A DNA stretch of 64,000 bases from Acinetobacter bouvetii DSM 14964 = CIP 107468 (lineage in GTDB: Bacteria; Pseudomonadota; Gammaproteobacteria; Pseudomonadales; Moraxellaceae). The translations under genes and the position numbers were made by a program. The notes under the pieces were generated by a model. That model saw only the letters and a list, made by a program, of their open reading frames with translations. It was not told where the DNA came from and ran no database searches. Below, in pieces: positions 17,524 through 27,567 of the stretch; the first letter of the stretch is position 1; every line of letters begins with the position of its first letter. The DNA lies in NCBI RefSeq assembly GCF_000368865.1, contig NZ_KB849726.1, positions 27,668 through 91,667 on the forward strand, written 5' to 3'.

Positions 17524-18045
17524 CTAGCAAGCACTGATATTTTCAATTCGTGTATGTCCCATTTTACTGAGATTTAATTTTTGATGAGGCAGCCCCATCA
17601 ATGAGCAGTAATAAAAGCCGCCATTTGAACCAATCGGCAAACCGGATAGGGCTTGAAAGGTAAGGCTGGGGATGCTGAGTGTTCCTTTCCAGTCCAGAGA
17701 GCCATATTTCAGATCGAGCACTTCGGTTTGTAAAACCTTTTCCGCGCTGTCTACGAGCCGGTTCTTATTGATATCGATAAATACAATGAAGCCGCTGTTC
17801 CAGTTTGTAGGTTCGCATTGCGTCAATGTTTTGCTTGGACAAATCACAATATTGGCGCGATGCACAAGCGCTAAATTTTTTGCAGACCTGTTTGCTAAGG
17901 CTAGTTTGGAAAGAGTTGACTTAACTTCTTGTTCGGCCATGAGCTGTTGAAAATGCGGTAAAGCGATTGCGGTGATGATGGCTAAAACAGCAATTGAAAT
18001 TATGAGCTCAAATAATGTAAAGCCATTTTTTATTAGAGAAAACAT
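17524..18045 (-). CDS. GspH/FimT-like type IV pseudopilin
   Basis: 173 residues. The N-terminus MFSLIKNGFTLFELIISIAVLAIITAIALPHF is a type IV prepilin signal: short positive leader, cleavage between Gly8 and Phe9, Glu at mature position 5, then a hydrophobic helix. The rest matches the GspH/FimT fold (NWNSGFIVFIDINKNRLVD, then the C-terminal FYYCSLMG). It should be processed by PilD and act as a minor pilin. No other pilin gene is adjacent, unlike the usual fimT-fimU-pilV clusters, so it is an orphan minor pilin. Confidence 0.85.
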   Translation of the reverse strand: MFSLIKNGFTLFELIISIAVLAIITAIALPHFQQLMAEQEVKSTLSKLALANRSAKNLALVHRANIVICPSKTLTQCEPTNWNSGFIVFIDINKNRLVDSAEKVLQTEVLDLKYGSLDWKGTLSIPSLTFQALSGLPIGSNGGFYYCSLMGLPHQKLNLSKMGHTRIENISAC

Positions 18046-18261
18046 GAAATTAGACCTGTTGTTATATATTGTTTTTATAAAAATCGTGGTATTAGTAAAG
18101 GGTTTTGATGCTTGCTTATACAGAGCAGTTAATTTTATTACTCAAGAATTGATAAAACTGCTAAAATAAAGGCAAGTGACAATAGGCGATTCACAAGAAT
18201 AAATTGAGTAAAAAATTACCGAATTACAACGGAAATTGTAAGTAATTTTGTCAATAATTTA

Positions 18262-18280
18262 CTTGATTAGATTAATCAAG
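18262..18280. promoter_or_regulatory. Palindrome upstream of the ompA promoter
   Basis: CTTGATTA-GAT-TAATCAAG, perfect eight-base arms, just before the predicted -35 box of ompA. It is well placed for a regulator of ompA; no known factor is assigned. Confidence 0.4.
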
Positions 18281-18283
18281 CAC

Positions 18284-18312
18284 TTGGAAAAAGAATAAAG
18301 TGTTTGTATGAT
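18284..18312 (+). promoter_or_regulatory. Predicted sigma-70 promoter of ompA
   Basis: TTGGAA (18284-18289), a 17-base spacer, and TATGAT (18307-18312). It would give a leader of roughly 108 bases before the ompA ATG, with GGAGG as ribosome site. Long stable leaders are usual for ompA messages. The 18046-18426 gap holds nothing else I can name. Confidence 0.55.
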
Positions 18313-18426
18313 TCAACGTGAATAGCTTAAAAATAAAACTGGGGTATTAGAAAGCCTATCTCAGGATAGCCAAATTTATTTAGGCTTAAGCTTGAACAAC
18401 AATTTTTATCTCTGGAGGATAAATCC

Positions 18427-19467
18427 ATGAAAATGAGTCGTATTGCATTAGCAATGCTCGTAGCTGCTCCTTTAGCAGCTGCAAACGCAGGCGTAACTGT
18501 TACTCCATTAATGCTTGGTTACACTTTCCAAGATTCTGAGCACAACAACAGCCGTGGCAACTTGACTAATGGCGGCCAAGAGCTTCAAGACGACTTGTTC
18601 GTTGGCGCTGCGCTTGGTGTTGAACTAACTCCATGGTTAGGCTTTGAAGCTGAATACAACCAAGTAAAAGGTGATTCAGATAAAAACCAAGGCGAATACA
18701 AACAAACTCAAATCAATGGTAACTTCTATGCTACTTCTGATTTGATCACTAAAAACTACGACAGCAAAATCAAGCCATACGTATTATTAGGTGCTGGTCA
18801 CTACAAATACGAACTTGATTCAGCTGCTGGCCGTGATACTCGCGGTTTAGAGGAAGAAGGTACTTTGGGTAATGCTGGCCTAGGTGCTTTCTGGCGCTTA
18901 AACGATGCTTTGTCTCTACGTACTGAAGCTCGCGCGACTTACAACATCGACGAAGATTTCTGGAACTACACTGCTTTGGCAGGTCTTAACGTAGTTCTTG
19001 GCGGTCACTTGAAACCAGCTGCTCCAGTGGTAGAAGTTGCTCCTGTAGCTCCAGCTCCTGTAGCTCCAGCTCCACAAGAGTTGACTGAAGATCTGAACAT
19101 GGAACTTCGTGTGTTCTTTGATACAAACAAATCAAACATCAAAGATCAATACAAGCCAGAAATCGCTAAAGTTGCTGAGAAGTTAGTTGAATATCCAAAC
19201 GCTACTGCTCGCATCGAAGGCCACACAGATAACACTGGTCCACGCGCATTGAACGAACGTTTGTCATTGGCTCGTGCTAACTCTGTTAAATCTGCACTTG
19301 TAAATGACTACAACGTTGATGCATCTCGTTTGACTACTCAAGGTTTCGCTTGGGATCAACCGATTGCTGACAACAACACTAAAGAAGGCCGTGCTATGAA
19401 CCGTCGTGTATTCGCGACTATCTCTGGCAGCCGTACAGTTGTTGTAGAAGGTCAACAAGCTCAATAA
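18427..19467 (+). CDS. ompA: OmpA-family outer-membrane protein
   Basis: 346 residues. Signal peptide [21 protein letters not shown], eight-stranded barrel (to about residue 195) starting [12 protein letters not shown], a proline/alanine linker ([18 protein letters not shown]), then the OmpA C-terminal peptidoglycan-binding domain ([46 protein letters not shown]). Residues that bind diaminopimelate in the family (Asp in the HTDNTG region and Arg in LARANSV) are present. It links the outer membrane to the wall. Codon use looks optimised for high expression. The ribosome site CTGGAGGATAAATCC is strong. Confidence 0.96.
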   Translation: MKMSRIALAMLVAAPLAAANAGVTVTPLMLGYTFQDSEHNNSRGNLTNGGQELQDDLFVGAALGVELTPWLGFEAEYNQVKGDSDKNQGEYKQTQINGNFYATSDLITKNYDSKIKPYVLLGAGHYKYELDSAAGRDTRGLEEEGTLGNAGLGAFWRLNDALSLRTEARATYNIDEDFWNYTALAGLNVVLGGHLKPAAPVVEVAPVAPAPVAPAPQELTEDLNMELRVFFDTNKSNIKDQYKPEIAKVAEKLVEYPNATARIEGHTDNTGPRALNERLSLARANSVKSALVNDYNVDASRLTTQGFAWDQPIADNNTKEGRAMNRRVFATISGSRTVVVEGQQAQ

Positions 19468-19486
19468 TTTATTATTGAACTGATCT

Positions 19487-19514
19487 AAAAAGCAGCCGTA
19501 AGGCTGCTTTTTTA
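19487..19514 (+). terminator. ompA terminator
   Basis: AAAAGCAGCC-GTAA-GGCTGCTTTT plus further T residues, 20 bases after the ompA stop. Confidence 0.92.
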
Positions 19515-20016
19515 TTGCTTATTATTTTTAGAATGATTTTAGCCGTTGTCATTGAACAGGCAGGTTGAGTGTAAGCTTAGCGCTGGCTAAATCCTTATAG
19601 AACTTGGCCGCCAACGATAAGCTTTTTGCCGTGCAGATGATTTTTCAGCATGGCTTCATCAATATGGCGTTTAAACAGCGAAAAAAAGCGGCAACCAGAT
19701 GCAGATGACGGCCTTCAGCATTGGCTTCTCGGCAAATACAGCATGCAGAAGAAGGCGTTGTGATTATGCTTCATGGCATTTTTTGACTCAGCTGGCAATC
19801 ATGCATGGATTAACGCAATAGATGAACGCGCGATTTGTGATTTGATCGTTTTTGATGCTGTGCCAGCGGCGGTATTAAAACTGTAGTGAAGTGTCAAAAA
19901 GCAATCTATTGGCTGGCCATTGTTATCGATGATCAAGGTTTTTGTTGGTACTGTAGCTGAATAAATCAGTCAGCAGGTTATGCTCTTACAGAGTGCAGAT
20001 CGATTATGCTGTACAT
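19515..20016. other. Stretch without an intact gene; probable decayed coding remnant on the minus strand
   Basis: About 500 bases with no open frame of useful length. On the minus strand, between roughly 19740 and 19600, two neighbouring frames join into a protein-like run (a piece reading EANAEGRHLHLVAAFF, then after a T-run SLFKRHIDEAMLKNHLHGKK) ending in a stop. This looks like a frameshifted gene 3' end. I cannot name the family. Nothing else is recognised. Confidence 0.35.
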
Positions 20017-20044
20017 AAAAAAACAGTCCGAAGACTGTTTTTTT
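20017..20044. terminator. Terminator at the end of the lysP operon
   Basis: AAAACAGTC-CGAA-GACTGTTTT with A and T runs on either side; it lies 30 bases beyond the lysP stop on the minus strand and can work in both directions. Confidence 0.85.
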
Positions 20045-20074
20045 ATAAGCGCTGAGCGTAATCCGGGAATGGAA

Positions 20075-21538
20075 TTACTCGCGGTCAATGTTCATTGGGC
20101 GAACATCCATCGCTTGGTAAGACACCAGTTTGGCCTTGTATTTCCACTTGTAGCCTAGCCAAATCACTAAGAATAAGAAGATGCCGATGTATGTTGAAAT
20201 GACACCTAATAAATCGCCATTCAGAACGGCTTGATAGTTTTGGCCCAATACCACAATGGCGCAAAGAATAAAGGCAAACCAAGGCGCGAAAGGGAAGAAT
20301 TTCGCACGGTATGCAAGATCTTCCAGTTTATGGCCTTGCGCTAAATATCCTTTGCGGAAGCGGTAATGCGATACGGCAATCCCCAGCCACACGATGAAGC
20401 CGCACATGCCGGACATGTTCAGAAGCCAGTTAAATACCGCTTGTTCGCCAATGAAGGTGGTTAAGAAGCAAAGCGCCGCAATTACCGTGGTTGCATATAA
20501 TGCATTCATTGGAACGCCGCGGGCATTTAATTTGGAGAAAATTTTGGGCGCGCTGCCGTTTTTCGCCATATCAAACAGCATGCGGGTAGAGGAATACATG
20601 CCTGAGTTACCGGCAGATAAAATTGCAGTTAAAATCACGGCATTCATCAGTCCGGCGGCAAAGGCAAAACCGGCTTTTTCATACAGCAGCGTGAAAGGCG
20701 ACAGCGCAATATTTTCACTGGACGCGGCTTGCAATAAGCGCGGATCATCATATGCAATCAGTGTGCCGATAATGAAAATACACACCACATAGAACAAGAG
20801 GATGCGCCAGAAAATCTGTTTGATCGCAATAGGAATGGTTTTTTGCGGGTCTTTAGATTCACCAGCCGCCACACCGACCATTTCGGTGCCCTGAAAAGAG
20901 AAACCGGCAATCATGGCGACACCAATGAGGGCGGATAAGCCTCCAACAAAAGGCGCTTCGCCTTTGGTCCAGTTTGCAAAAACGCTGACATTAGGCGTCA
21001 TCATGATTTTAAAAATCATAAAAATGCCAATGACAATAAAAATGATAATCGCCAGGACTTTAACTAAGGAGAAAAGGAACTCGCTCTCGCCAAAACCTCT
21101 TACCGACAACGCGTTAATGCCAAACACGACAGCAAGGAAGATGGCGCTCCAATAGAAACCTGGAATATCGGGGAACCAGAATTTCATAATGAACTGTACC
21201 GCAACCAGTTCAAAAGCCACGGTAATAGCCCAGTTGTACCAGTAGTTCCAGCCCAGCGCAAAACCGAAGCCGCTTTCAACATACTTTGTGCCGTAAGTGA
21301 AGAAAGCGCCAGAAGTCGGGTTGTGTGTCGCCAATTCGCCCAAACTGGTCATGAGGAAGTAAATCATCACGCCAATGAGGCAGTAGGCCAATAAAGCGCC
21401 GCCTGGGCCGGCATTCGCAATGGTTGCACCTGAAGCAAGGAATAAACCTGTACCGATAGAACCGCCGATTGCGATCATATTCAGATGGCGGGCGCCAAGC
21501 TTACGCTGGAGATGCGCCGGTTGAGAGGTTTCGCTCAT
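20075..21538 (-). CDS. lysP: Lysine-specific APC-family permease
   Basis: 487 residues with about 12 transmembrane segments. The first half closely resembles E. coli Lys[26 protein letters not shown], the [14 protein letters not shown] segment, and further on the GFSFQGTE(M) and [17 protein letters not shown] blocks. It should import lysine with protons at the inner membrane. Its ATG overlaps the rsmC stop by four bases (ATGA), so the two are cotranscribed. LysP in E. coli also acts as a lysine co-sensor for CadC; no cadC is visible here. Confidence 0.92.
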   Translation of the reverse strand: MSETSQPAHLQRKLGARHLNMIAIGGSIGTGLFLASGATIANAGPGGALLAYCLIGVMIYFLMTSLGELATHNPTSGAFFTYGTKYVESGFGFALGWNYWYNWAITVAFELVAVQFIMKFWFPDIPGFYWSAIFLAVVFGINALSVRGFGESEFLFSLVKVLAIIIFIVIGIFMIFKIMMTPNVSVFANWTKGEAPFVGGLSALIGVAMIAGFSFQGTEMVGVAAGESKDPQKTIPIAIKQIFWRILLFYVVCIFIIGTLIAYDDPRLLQAASSENIALSPFTLLYEKAGFAFAAGLMNAVILTAILSAGNSGMYSSTRMLFDMAKNGSAPKIFSKLNARGVPMNALYATTVIAALCFLTTFIGEQAVFNWLLNMSGMCGFIVWLGIAVSHYRFRKGYLAQGHKLEDLAYRAKFFPFAPWFAFILCAIVVLGQNYQAVLNGDLLGVISTYIGIFLFLVIWLGYKWKYKAKLVSYQAMDVRPMNIDRE

Positions 21539-22572
21539 CGTTGTTCCTTAAGATTTTTTTGAGTGCTGGCGAAGAGCACTTTGAAGCCTTGCTGATCCGT
21601 TTTTGTAATGCACTGACCAAAATTTTGCTCAATTAATACAGGATAATTTAAAAAACGGTTTGCAACGATCCACAGCTCACCGCCTGATTTCAGGTGGCGG
21701 CGCGAGGTCTTGCATAAATTTTCACTGGCATTGTAATCGGTATGTATGCCTTGATGGAATGGGGGATTGCTGACGATGGCATGCAAAAAAAGCGGCGCAT
21801 CTTCAATGCCGCTGACTGCTTTAATCTCAAGCTGTTCTGGCAAAAGATTATTTTTCTCAAAAGTCAGCTGTGTAGAGGCTAAAGCAAATGCATCCACATC
21901 GAGTGCGAAAATACGGTTTTTCGGATTCAGCTTGGCTAAATAGGCGCTGATGACCCCTGCACCGCAGCCAAAATCAGCAATTTTCCCTGACGTTACTTTT
22001 GAAAGGTAAGGCAAAAGAACAGCTGTGCCGACATCCAGCTTGCTTTGACTGAAGACACCCGGCAGTGCGCAAATGCTCAAATCGCCATTTGGGGTAGGGA
22101 CTGTATATTCCTGCACCCAGCTTGCAAGCGGCTTCAGTTCTGTACGGATGCTGCTGGTCAATTGCCACATTTGGCAATGGCGCGCGCTGTCCAGTTTAAT
22201 GGCGCTGCCATAAGGCAGCAGCTGTTTAGCTGCACGTTCAACACCGCCTTTTTTCTCACCGACTAAAAAAACAGATGAGCCAATTTTCAAACGGCTGAGC
22301 ACATTATGCAGCACATAATTCAGCAGTTCTTTTGATTTGGGAACAAAGATGACCGCCTGTTCAAAATCGGCTTCAGGCAGTTCGATGCCAAAATGAATAG
22401 GGGCCTGCTGCTTCTGAAAGTACAGGGATTCGTTGTAATTCCATGTCCAAAACTGGGCATCGACCTGTGAAGGCAAATGCGCTTGCAATTCATCGCATGG
22501 CGCATTGACAAAAAGTACAGAACCCGTCAGATAATCCTGCTGCCGAAGAACCACTTCACTTCTTGGATCCAT
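21535..22572 (-). CDS. rsmC: 16S rRNA (guanine-1207-N2)-methyltransferase
   Basis: 345 residues, with an N-terminal MTS_N half (1-150) and a C-terminal catalytic half carrying the SAM-binding [16 protein letters not shown] and the N6/N2-methylase motif [14 protein letters not shown]. It methylates G1207 of 16S rRNA in the assembled 30S subunit. It is the first gene of a two-gene operon with lysP, overlapping it by four bases. The function of rRNA methylation is unrelated to lysine uptake; the pairing may be fortuitous. Confidence 0.92.
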   Translation of the reverse strand: MDPRSEVVLRQQDYLTGSVLFVNAPCDELQAHLPSQVDAQFWTWNYNESLYFQKQQAPIHFGIELPEADFEQAVIFVPKSKELLNYVLHNVLSRLKIGSSVFLVGEKKGGVERAAKQLLPYGSAIKLDSARHCQMWQLTSSIRTELKPLASWVQEYTVPTPNGDLSICALPGVFSQSKLDVGTAVLLPYLSKVTSGKIADFGCGAGVISAYLAKLNPKNRIFALDVDAFALASTQLTFEKNNLLPEQLEIKAVSGIEDAPLFLHAIVSNPPFHQGIHTDYNASENLCKTSRRHLKSGGELWIVANRFLNYPVLIEQNFGQCITKTDQQGFKVLFASTQKNLKEQR

Positions 22573-22590
22573 TGATTGTTACTCCTAAGT

Positions 22591-22617
22591 AAAAACGATG
22601 CCCAGACAATGCTGGGC
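22591..22617 (-). terminator. Terminator after the xanthine permease gene
   Basis: GCCCAG-ACAATG-CTGGGC with an A5 run to its left, so the U-tract appears in minus-strand RNA. It lies just past the permease stop and before rsmC. Confidence 0.75.
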
Positions 22618-22638
22618 GCCGTGCATACTGAAATGAAA

Positions 22639-24009
22639 TTATTTCTTCGTTTCAGGAAGGATAATATTTAATAGCAAGGCTGCGATGCCGCCAGTAGCGA
22701 CGCCGGAGCTGAAGATATTGCGGAACAGTTCAGGCAAGTGTTCTAGAATTTGCGGCACTTGCGCAACACCCAAGCCTAATGCTAATGAAATCGCAATGAT
22801 CAGCAGCGCGCGTCGGTCTAAATGGATGCCTGAAAGAATATTAATGCCTGAAGCCGCCACTGCGCCAAACATTACCATGACGGCGCCGCCCAGCACCGCT
22901 TGCGGCACAGCCTGAATCACGCCTGCAACGGCTGGCAATAAGCCGAGAATGACCAGCAGCGCTGCAATCCAAATGCCGACGTAGCGGCTGGCAACCCCAG
23001 TGAGCTGAATCACGCCATTGTTTTGCGCAAATACAGAACTCGGGAACGTATTGAATAAGCCGGCAAGCAAAGAGTTCGCGCCATTCACCAAGACGCCGCC
23101 TTTAATGCGCTGCATCCATTCAGGGCCATCTACAGGCTGGTTTGACAGTTTAGAGGTCGCTGTAATGTCGCCAATGGCTTCCAAAGAGGTGACCAGGTAG
23201 ATGAATGCCATGGGAATGAATAAGCTCCAAGAGAAGCTTAATCCAAAGTGCATTGGTGTTGGAATTTGCACCAGCGGCGCATCTTCTAAGCCTGAGAAAT
23301 TTAGATGCCCCATAAAGCCCGCAAGAACATAACCGACAATTAAAGCGATTAAGATGGCGGAGCTTTTTACCCAAGTGATGCGCACACGGTTTAGGATGAT
23401 AATTAATGCCAAAACCGTACAGGACATAATTAAATTGTCTGTATTGGCGAAGGTTTTATCGCTCATGGCCTGATAGCCGCCGCCCATGCTGATGAGGCCT
23501 TCCTTAATCAGGGTCAAGCCGATTAACAGCACAACAATGCCTGTAACCAGCGGTGTAATGAGTTTCTTCACCCAGGGAAGAATGCGCGAAACACCCATTT
23601 CAATAAATGAGCCCGCAATCACAACGCCAAAAATAGAGGCCATGACAGCTTCAACAGGCGTGCCTGCCGCAACCATCGCCGAACCGATGCCAATAATTGG
23701 GCCGATAAAGTTAAAGCTGGTGCCTTGAACGATCAGCAGGCCTGCGCCAAAGGGGCCCACTTTTTTGCATTGCAAAAAAGTGGCAATGCCTGAGATCACC
23801 AATGACATGGAAAGAATCATATTGGTGTCTTCTTTGGACACGCCTAAAGCTAAACAGATCAGCAGGCCTGGCGTGACGATCGGTACAATGATCGCCAATA
23901 AGTGCTGAAATGCAGCAAGAAATGCAACAAGAGGTTTCGGACGGTCATTCAGTCCATAGACTAAATCAAGTTGATCTTTGGGGCTGGGAGATTGATTTAA
24001 ATCAGACAT
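22639..24009 (-). CDS. xanP: NCS2-family xanthine permease
   Basis: 456 residues, about 14 membrane segments. It follows E. coli XanP/XanQ closely, including LVYGLNDRP at the start, FQHLLAI, GLLIVQGTSFNF, the substrate-site block SLEAIGDITATSKLSNQP, and FNTFPSSVFAQNNGVIQLTGVASRYVG. It should be a proton:xanthine symporter in the inner membrane; uric acid or uracil transport by a close relative is the alternative. Single gene, divergent from typA. Confidence 0.88.
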   Translation of the reverse strand: MSDLNQSPSPKDQLDLVYGLNDRPKPLVAFLAAFQHLLAIIVPIVTPGLLICLALGVSKEDTNMILSMSLVISGIATFLQCKKVGPFGAGLLIVQGTSFNFIGPIIGIGSAMVAAGTPVEAVMASIFGVVIAGSFIEMGVSRILPWVKKLITPLVTGIVVLLIGLTLIKEGLISMGGGYQAMSDKTFANTDNLIMSCTVLALIIILNRVRITWVKSSAILIALIVGYVLAGFMGHLNFSGLEDAPLVQIPTPMHFGLSFSWSLFIPMAFIYLVTSLEAIGDITATSKLSNQPVDGPEWMQRIKGGVLVNGANSLLAGLFNTFPSSVFAQNNGVIQLTGVASRYVGIWIAALLVILGLLPAVAGVIQAVPQAVLGGAVMVMFGAVAASGINILSGIHLDRRALLIIAISLALGLGVAQVPQILEHLPELFRNIFSSGVATGGIAALLLNIILPETKK

Positions 24010-24143
24010 GTGCAGGGCAAATTAAGGCAAGGTGGCGCTATTCTAATCTGATTACACAGCTTTACAAACCCAAAAAACATGCTACTGGTCAAAAAAATGA
24101 GCCTGTCAATAAACTGTCACTACTAAAATTTATATTTTTTCTG

Positions 24144-24149
24144 TATAAT
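24144..24149 (+). promoter_or_regulatory. Probable -10 box of typA
   Basis: Consensus TATAAT 33 bases before the typA ATG. No convincing -35 at 16-18 bases. The ribosome site of typA is also weak (CGAATTTAC before ATG). Confidence 0.4.
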
Positions 24150-24181
24150 TTGCCCTCAAACTTTAGGCGTATCGAATTTAC

Positions 24182-26020
24182 ATGTCAGATATCAAAACTC
24201 TCCGTAACATTGCCATTATTGCGCACGTCGATCATGGTAAGACGACTCTTGTAGACAAACTTTTACAGCAATCAGGTGCTCTTGGTGATCGCGCAGGCGA
24301 GATCGAACGTGTAATGGATTCGGGCGCTATTGAAAGTGAACGCGGTATTACCATTCTTGCAAAAAACACTGCGATCAAATGGTTAGATAAGCGTACTGAT
24401 ACTGAATACCGCATCAACATCGTGGACACCCCGGGACATGCTGACTTCGGCGGTGAAGTAGAACGTGTAATGTCGATGGTTGACTGCGTATTGCTTCTTG
24501 TCGATTCTCAAGAAGGCCCAATGCCGCAAACTCGTTTCGTAACGCAAAAAGCGTTCGCGCGCGGTTTGAAGCCAATCGTGATTATCAACAAAGTCGACAA
24601 GCCAAGCGCGCGTCCAGACTGGGTAATCGATCAAGTATTCGATTTGTTTGATAACTTAGGCGGTACTGACGAACAGTTAGACTTCCCGGTTGTTTATGCA
24701 TCAGGCCTTCGCGGTGTTGCTGGTCCTTCTCCAGAAGAACTTGCAGACGACATGACGCCATTGTTCCAAACAATCGTAGACATTGTTGAACCGCCAGCAG
24801 TTGATGTTGACGGTCCATTCCAAATGCAGATTTCTTCACTGGACTATAACAGCTTCGTAGGTGTTATCGGTGTTGGCCGCATTCAGCGCGGTTCAATCAG
24901 CTTAAACACACCTGTAACTGTGATTGATAAAGAAGGTAAGACGCGTAACGGCCGTATCCTGAAAATCATGGGTTACCACGGTTTAGAACGTATCGATGTA
25001 GATTCTGCTCAAGCAGGCGACATCGTATGTGTAACAGGTATTGATGAACTTCATATCTCTGACACCATTTGTGATCAGAAAAACGTTGAAGCTTTGCCGC
25101 CACTTTCTGTAGATGAACCTACAGTGACTATGACTTTCCAAGTAAACAACTCACCGTTTGCGGGTAAAGAAGGTAAATTTGTAACTTCACGCAACATCCG
25201 TGAACGTTTAGACCGTGAATTGATTCATAACGTTGCATTACGTGTAGAAGATACTGACAGTCCAGACCGTTTCAAAGTGTCTGGCCGCGGTGAACTTCAC
25301 CTTTCAGTTCTGATTGAAAACATGCGCCGTGAAGGTTTCGAGATGGGTGTTTCTCGTCCGCAAGTAATCTTGAAAGAAGTTGATGGCGAAAAGCAAGAAC
25401 CATACGAAAACGTAACATTTGACGTTGAAGAACAGCACCAAGGTTCTGTAATGGAGCAAATGGGCCACCGTAAAGGCGAAATGACCAATATGGAAGTTGA
25501 CGGCAAAGGCCGTATCCGTATTGAAGCAACTGTTCCTTCACGCGGCTTGATCGGTTTCCGTTCTGAATTCCTGACCATGACTTCTGGTACTGGTATCATG
25601 ACGTCAAGCTTCTCGCACTACGGTCCAATGAAACAAGGTACTGTTGCGAAACGTCAAAACGGTGTGCTGATTTCTATGGTTCAAGGTACTTGCCTGGGCT
25701 ATGCGTTGTTCACACTTCAAGACCGCGGCCGTCTATTCGCTAAACCGCAGTTAGAAGTTTATGAAGGCATGATCGTGGGTATTAACTCACGTTCAGACGA
25801 CATGACTGTGAACCCAACGAAAGCAAAACAGTTAACAAACGTACGTGCGTCTGGTACAGATGAAGCGTTAACTCTTGTTCCTGCTGTTGAATATACACTT
25901 GAACAAGCACTTGAATTCATTGAAGATGATGAATTAGTTGAAGTAACACCGAAGTCAATCCGTATCCGTAAGCGTTATTTGACTGAAAACGAACGTAAGC
26001 GTAACCGTTCTGGTAAATAA
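24182..26020 (+). CDS. typA: Ribosome-associated GTPase TypA/BipA
   Basis: 612 residues, standard length. GTPase motifs: G1 AHVDHGKTT (14-22), switch region ESERGITI, G3 DTPGHADF, G4 NKVDK. They are followed by EF-G-like domains II, III and V and the BipA-specific C-terminal domain (GTCLGYALFTLQDRGRLF, SGTDEALTL). It binds 70S ribosomes and helps 50S assembly and cold or stress adaptation. Codon use is that of a well expressed gene. It is followed by a strong terminator. Confidence 0.97.
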   Translation: MSDIKTLRNIAIIAHVDHGKTTLVDKLLQQSGALGDRAGEIERVMDSGAIESERGITILAKNTAIKWLDKRTDTEYRINIVDTPGHADFGGEVERVMSMVDCVLLLVDSQEGPMPQTRFVTQKAFARGLKPIVIINKVDKPSARPDWVIDQVFDLFDNLGGTDEQLDFPVVYASGLRGVAGPSPEELADDMTPLFQTIVDIVEPPAVDVDGPFQMQISSLDYNSFVGVIGVGRIQRGSISLNTPVTVIDKEGKTRNGRILKIMGYHGLERIDVDSAQAGDIVCVTGIDELHISDTICDQKNVEALPPLSVDEPTVTMTFQVNNSPFAGKEGKFVTSRNIRERLDRELIHNVALRVEDTDSPDRFKVSGRGELHLSVLIENMRREGFEMGVSRPQVILKEVDGEKQEPYENVTFDVEEQHQGSVMEQMGHRKGEMTNMEVDGKGRIRIEATVPSRGLIGFRSEFLTMTSGTGIMTSSFSHYGPMKQGTVAKRQNGVLISMVQGTCLGYALFTLQDRGRLFAKPQLEVYEGMIVGINSRSDDMTVNPTKAKQLTNVRASGTDEALTLVPAVEYTLEQALEFIEDDELVEVTPKSIRIRKRYLTENERKRNRSGK

Positions 26021-26060
26021 GATTTAAAAGTGAAACTGCGCTTAAGAGCGCAGCATCATT

Positions 26061-26097
26061 AAAAAAAAAGCCATCAAGTGATTGATGGCTTTTTTTG
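26061..26097. terminator. typA terminator
   Basis: AAAAGCCATCAA-GTGA-TTGATGGCTTTT with A9 before and T7 after. Confidence 0.92.
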
Positions 26098-26243
26098 TTT
26101 AGAATTCGCAAAGCTGTATATTAAAGCGGATATTTTCCGAGTAAATTACAAGGAATTAAATATGCTTATACATTACAATTGGTGATGTAAATCACTTAAA
26201 AAATTTAATAAAGAATAGCATCGAATGTTGGCTGGAGATAAAG

Positions 26244-26678
26244 ATGAGTATTGTTCAAGAATTTAAAGAATTTGCCGTAAAAGGCAATGTGATGGATTTA
26301 GCTGTCGGTGTGATCATTGGCGGCGCATTCGGCAAGATTATTGATTCCATGGTGAAAGATATCATCATGCCTGTGATCTCTTGGATCCTTGGCGGTGATG
26401 TGGATTATTCAAACTGGTTCTTGGTATTGGGCGATAATCCCAATAACCTGAATACATTAAAAGCAGCGCAAGACGCAGGCTTGAATGTTTTAGCCTACGG
26501 TAATTTCTTGACCATCTTAATCAACTTCCTGCTTTTGGCTTGGGTGGTGTTTCTGCTGGTGAAAATTATGAACAAAATGCGCCGTCAGCAGCCTGCAGAG
26601 CCTGAAGCGCCAGCAGCTACGCCAGAAGATATCGAATTGCTACGTGAAATTCGTGATGAGTTGAAACGTAAAGGTTAA
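26244..26678 (+). CDS. mscL: Large-conductance mechanosensitive channel
   Basis: 144 residues, the usual MscL length. The N-terminal amphipathic helix and first membrane helix [32 protein letters not shown], a periplasmic loop, and a second membrane helix ([25 protein letters not shown]) with a charged C-terminal bundle are all present. It opens at high membrane tension to release solutes after osmotic downshock. Monocistronic, with GGAGATAAAG just before the ATG. Confidence 0.96.
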   Translation: MSIVQEFKEFAVKGNVMDLAVGVIIGGAFGKIIDSMVKDIIMPVISWILGGDVDYSNWFLVLGDNPNNLNTLKAAQDAGLNVLAYGNFLTILINFLLLAWVVFLLVKIMNKMRRQQPAEPEAPAATPEDIELLREIRDELKRKG

Positions 26679-26692
26679 TTCATTAAAAAACG

Positions 26693-26717
26693 AAACGGCG
26701 CTTAAAGCGCCGTTTTT
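26693..26717. terminator. Bidirectional terminator between mscL and the convergent gene
   Basis: AAACGGCGC-TTAAAGC-type hairpin: AAACGGCGC and GCGCCGTTT arms, A6 to the left and T6 to the right. Confidence 0.85.
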
Positions 26718-27091
26718 TATTGTGAATTTTGTTGAGGCGTCATTTTCATAAACTTAGGTTCTGATGTCGAAAAAACAATGCCATTTCGAATGCCTGTAAA
26801 TACTTCATTTGCTTCTTCAGGTGATTCGGGTGCGCAGGCTTGTTGACCTAATATAAATAAGACCAAGGGGTGATTTTTGGATAATTTGCTAATTTGCTGT
26901 ATCGCATCATACCATTTTGATTCATCGTTACGATTCCCATCTAAATCTAGTGCCAACTGGACTTCACCATGAGGGTTCATATCTTGATCATCATATAATG
27001 CTTGGATAAGTGCATGCTTTCGTTCACCTCGAATGATCGTAAAATCTGTTGTATCGACAGTGCCAAGACGAAAATAGTTGTAATAGCCCAA
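26717..27091 (-). CDS. Hypothetical protein with TTG start
   Basis: 124 residues. No ATG is available at the N-terminus; the frame opens with TTG at 27091, preceded by AAAGGA seven bases upstream, so TTG initiation is likely. The protein is soluble, mildly acidic, with GYYNYFRLGTVDTTDF at the start and a central helical part (KWYDAIQQISKLSKNHPLVLFILGQQ). I do not recognise the family. It is a single gene, convergent with mscL. Confidence 0.6.
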   Translation of the reverse strand: MGYYNYFRLGTVDTTDFTIIRGERKHALIQALYDDQDMNPHGEVQLALDLDGNRNDESKWYDAIQQISKLSKNHPLVLFILGQQACAPESPEEANEVFTGIRNGIVFSTSEPKFMKMTPQQNSQ

Positions 27092-27218
27092 TGGAATGTC
27101 CTTTATTTATTATTAAGTAGAATTGATTTAGTGCAATGTTATCTGGTTGCTATGATTTATATTATATGATTGAAAACCGCCAGCCAATGTTCTGAACGAT
27201 TGAAAAAAATACTGGGAT

Positions 27219-27245
27219 TATGTGCTTTAAGATGAAAAGCACATA
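27219..27245. other. Perfect 10-bp hairpin downstream of ppiC
   Basis: TATGTGCTTT and AAAGCACATA with a seven-base loop. In minus-strand RNA a U-rich stretch follows after about ten bases, so it may be a weak terminator for mutM-ppiC. Confidence 0.45.
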
Positions 27246-27288
27246 TTCACGATATACTCGTTATAGCATGTTCAATGTGGGTGCTATG

Positions 27289-27567
27289 TTACATCCGAAA
27301 TTTAATTTCCAGCAAATGCCAGCCAAATTGGCTTTTGATTGGGCCATGCAGCTCACGTTCCGCTAGGGTAAATACCGCTTTATCAATTGGGCCGACCAGC
27401 TGGCCTTTTTTAATGTCGCCGAGCTCACCGCCTTTTTTGCCTGACGGGCAAGTCGAATGCTGTTTGGCGATTTTGGCAAAGTCAGCGCCTGCTTTAATTT
27501 TCTTTTTCAGCTGTTCACACAGGTCTTTGTCTTTGACCAAGATGTGACGGACAATCGCAGACTTCAT
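27289..27567 (-). CDS. ppiC: Parvulin-type peptidyl-prolyl cis-trans isomerase
   Basis: 92 residues, a bare PpiC domain like E. coli PpiC. The core motifs are ARHILVKDK-like RHILVKDKDLCEQL, FAKIAKQHSTCPSGKKGGELGDIKKGQLV and the end GPIKSQFGWHLLEI. There is no signal peptide, so it acts in the cytoplasm. Its ATG overlaps the mutM stop by four bases, giving a mutM-ppiC operon. Confidence 0.94.
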   Translation of the reverse strand: MKSAIVRHILVKDKDLCEQLKKKIKAGADFAKIAKQHSTCPSGKKGGELGDIKKGQLVGPIDKAVFTLAERELHGPIKSQFGWHLLEIKFRM

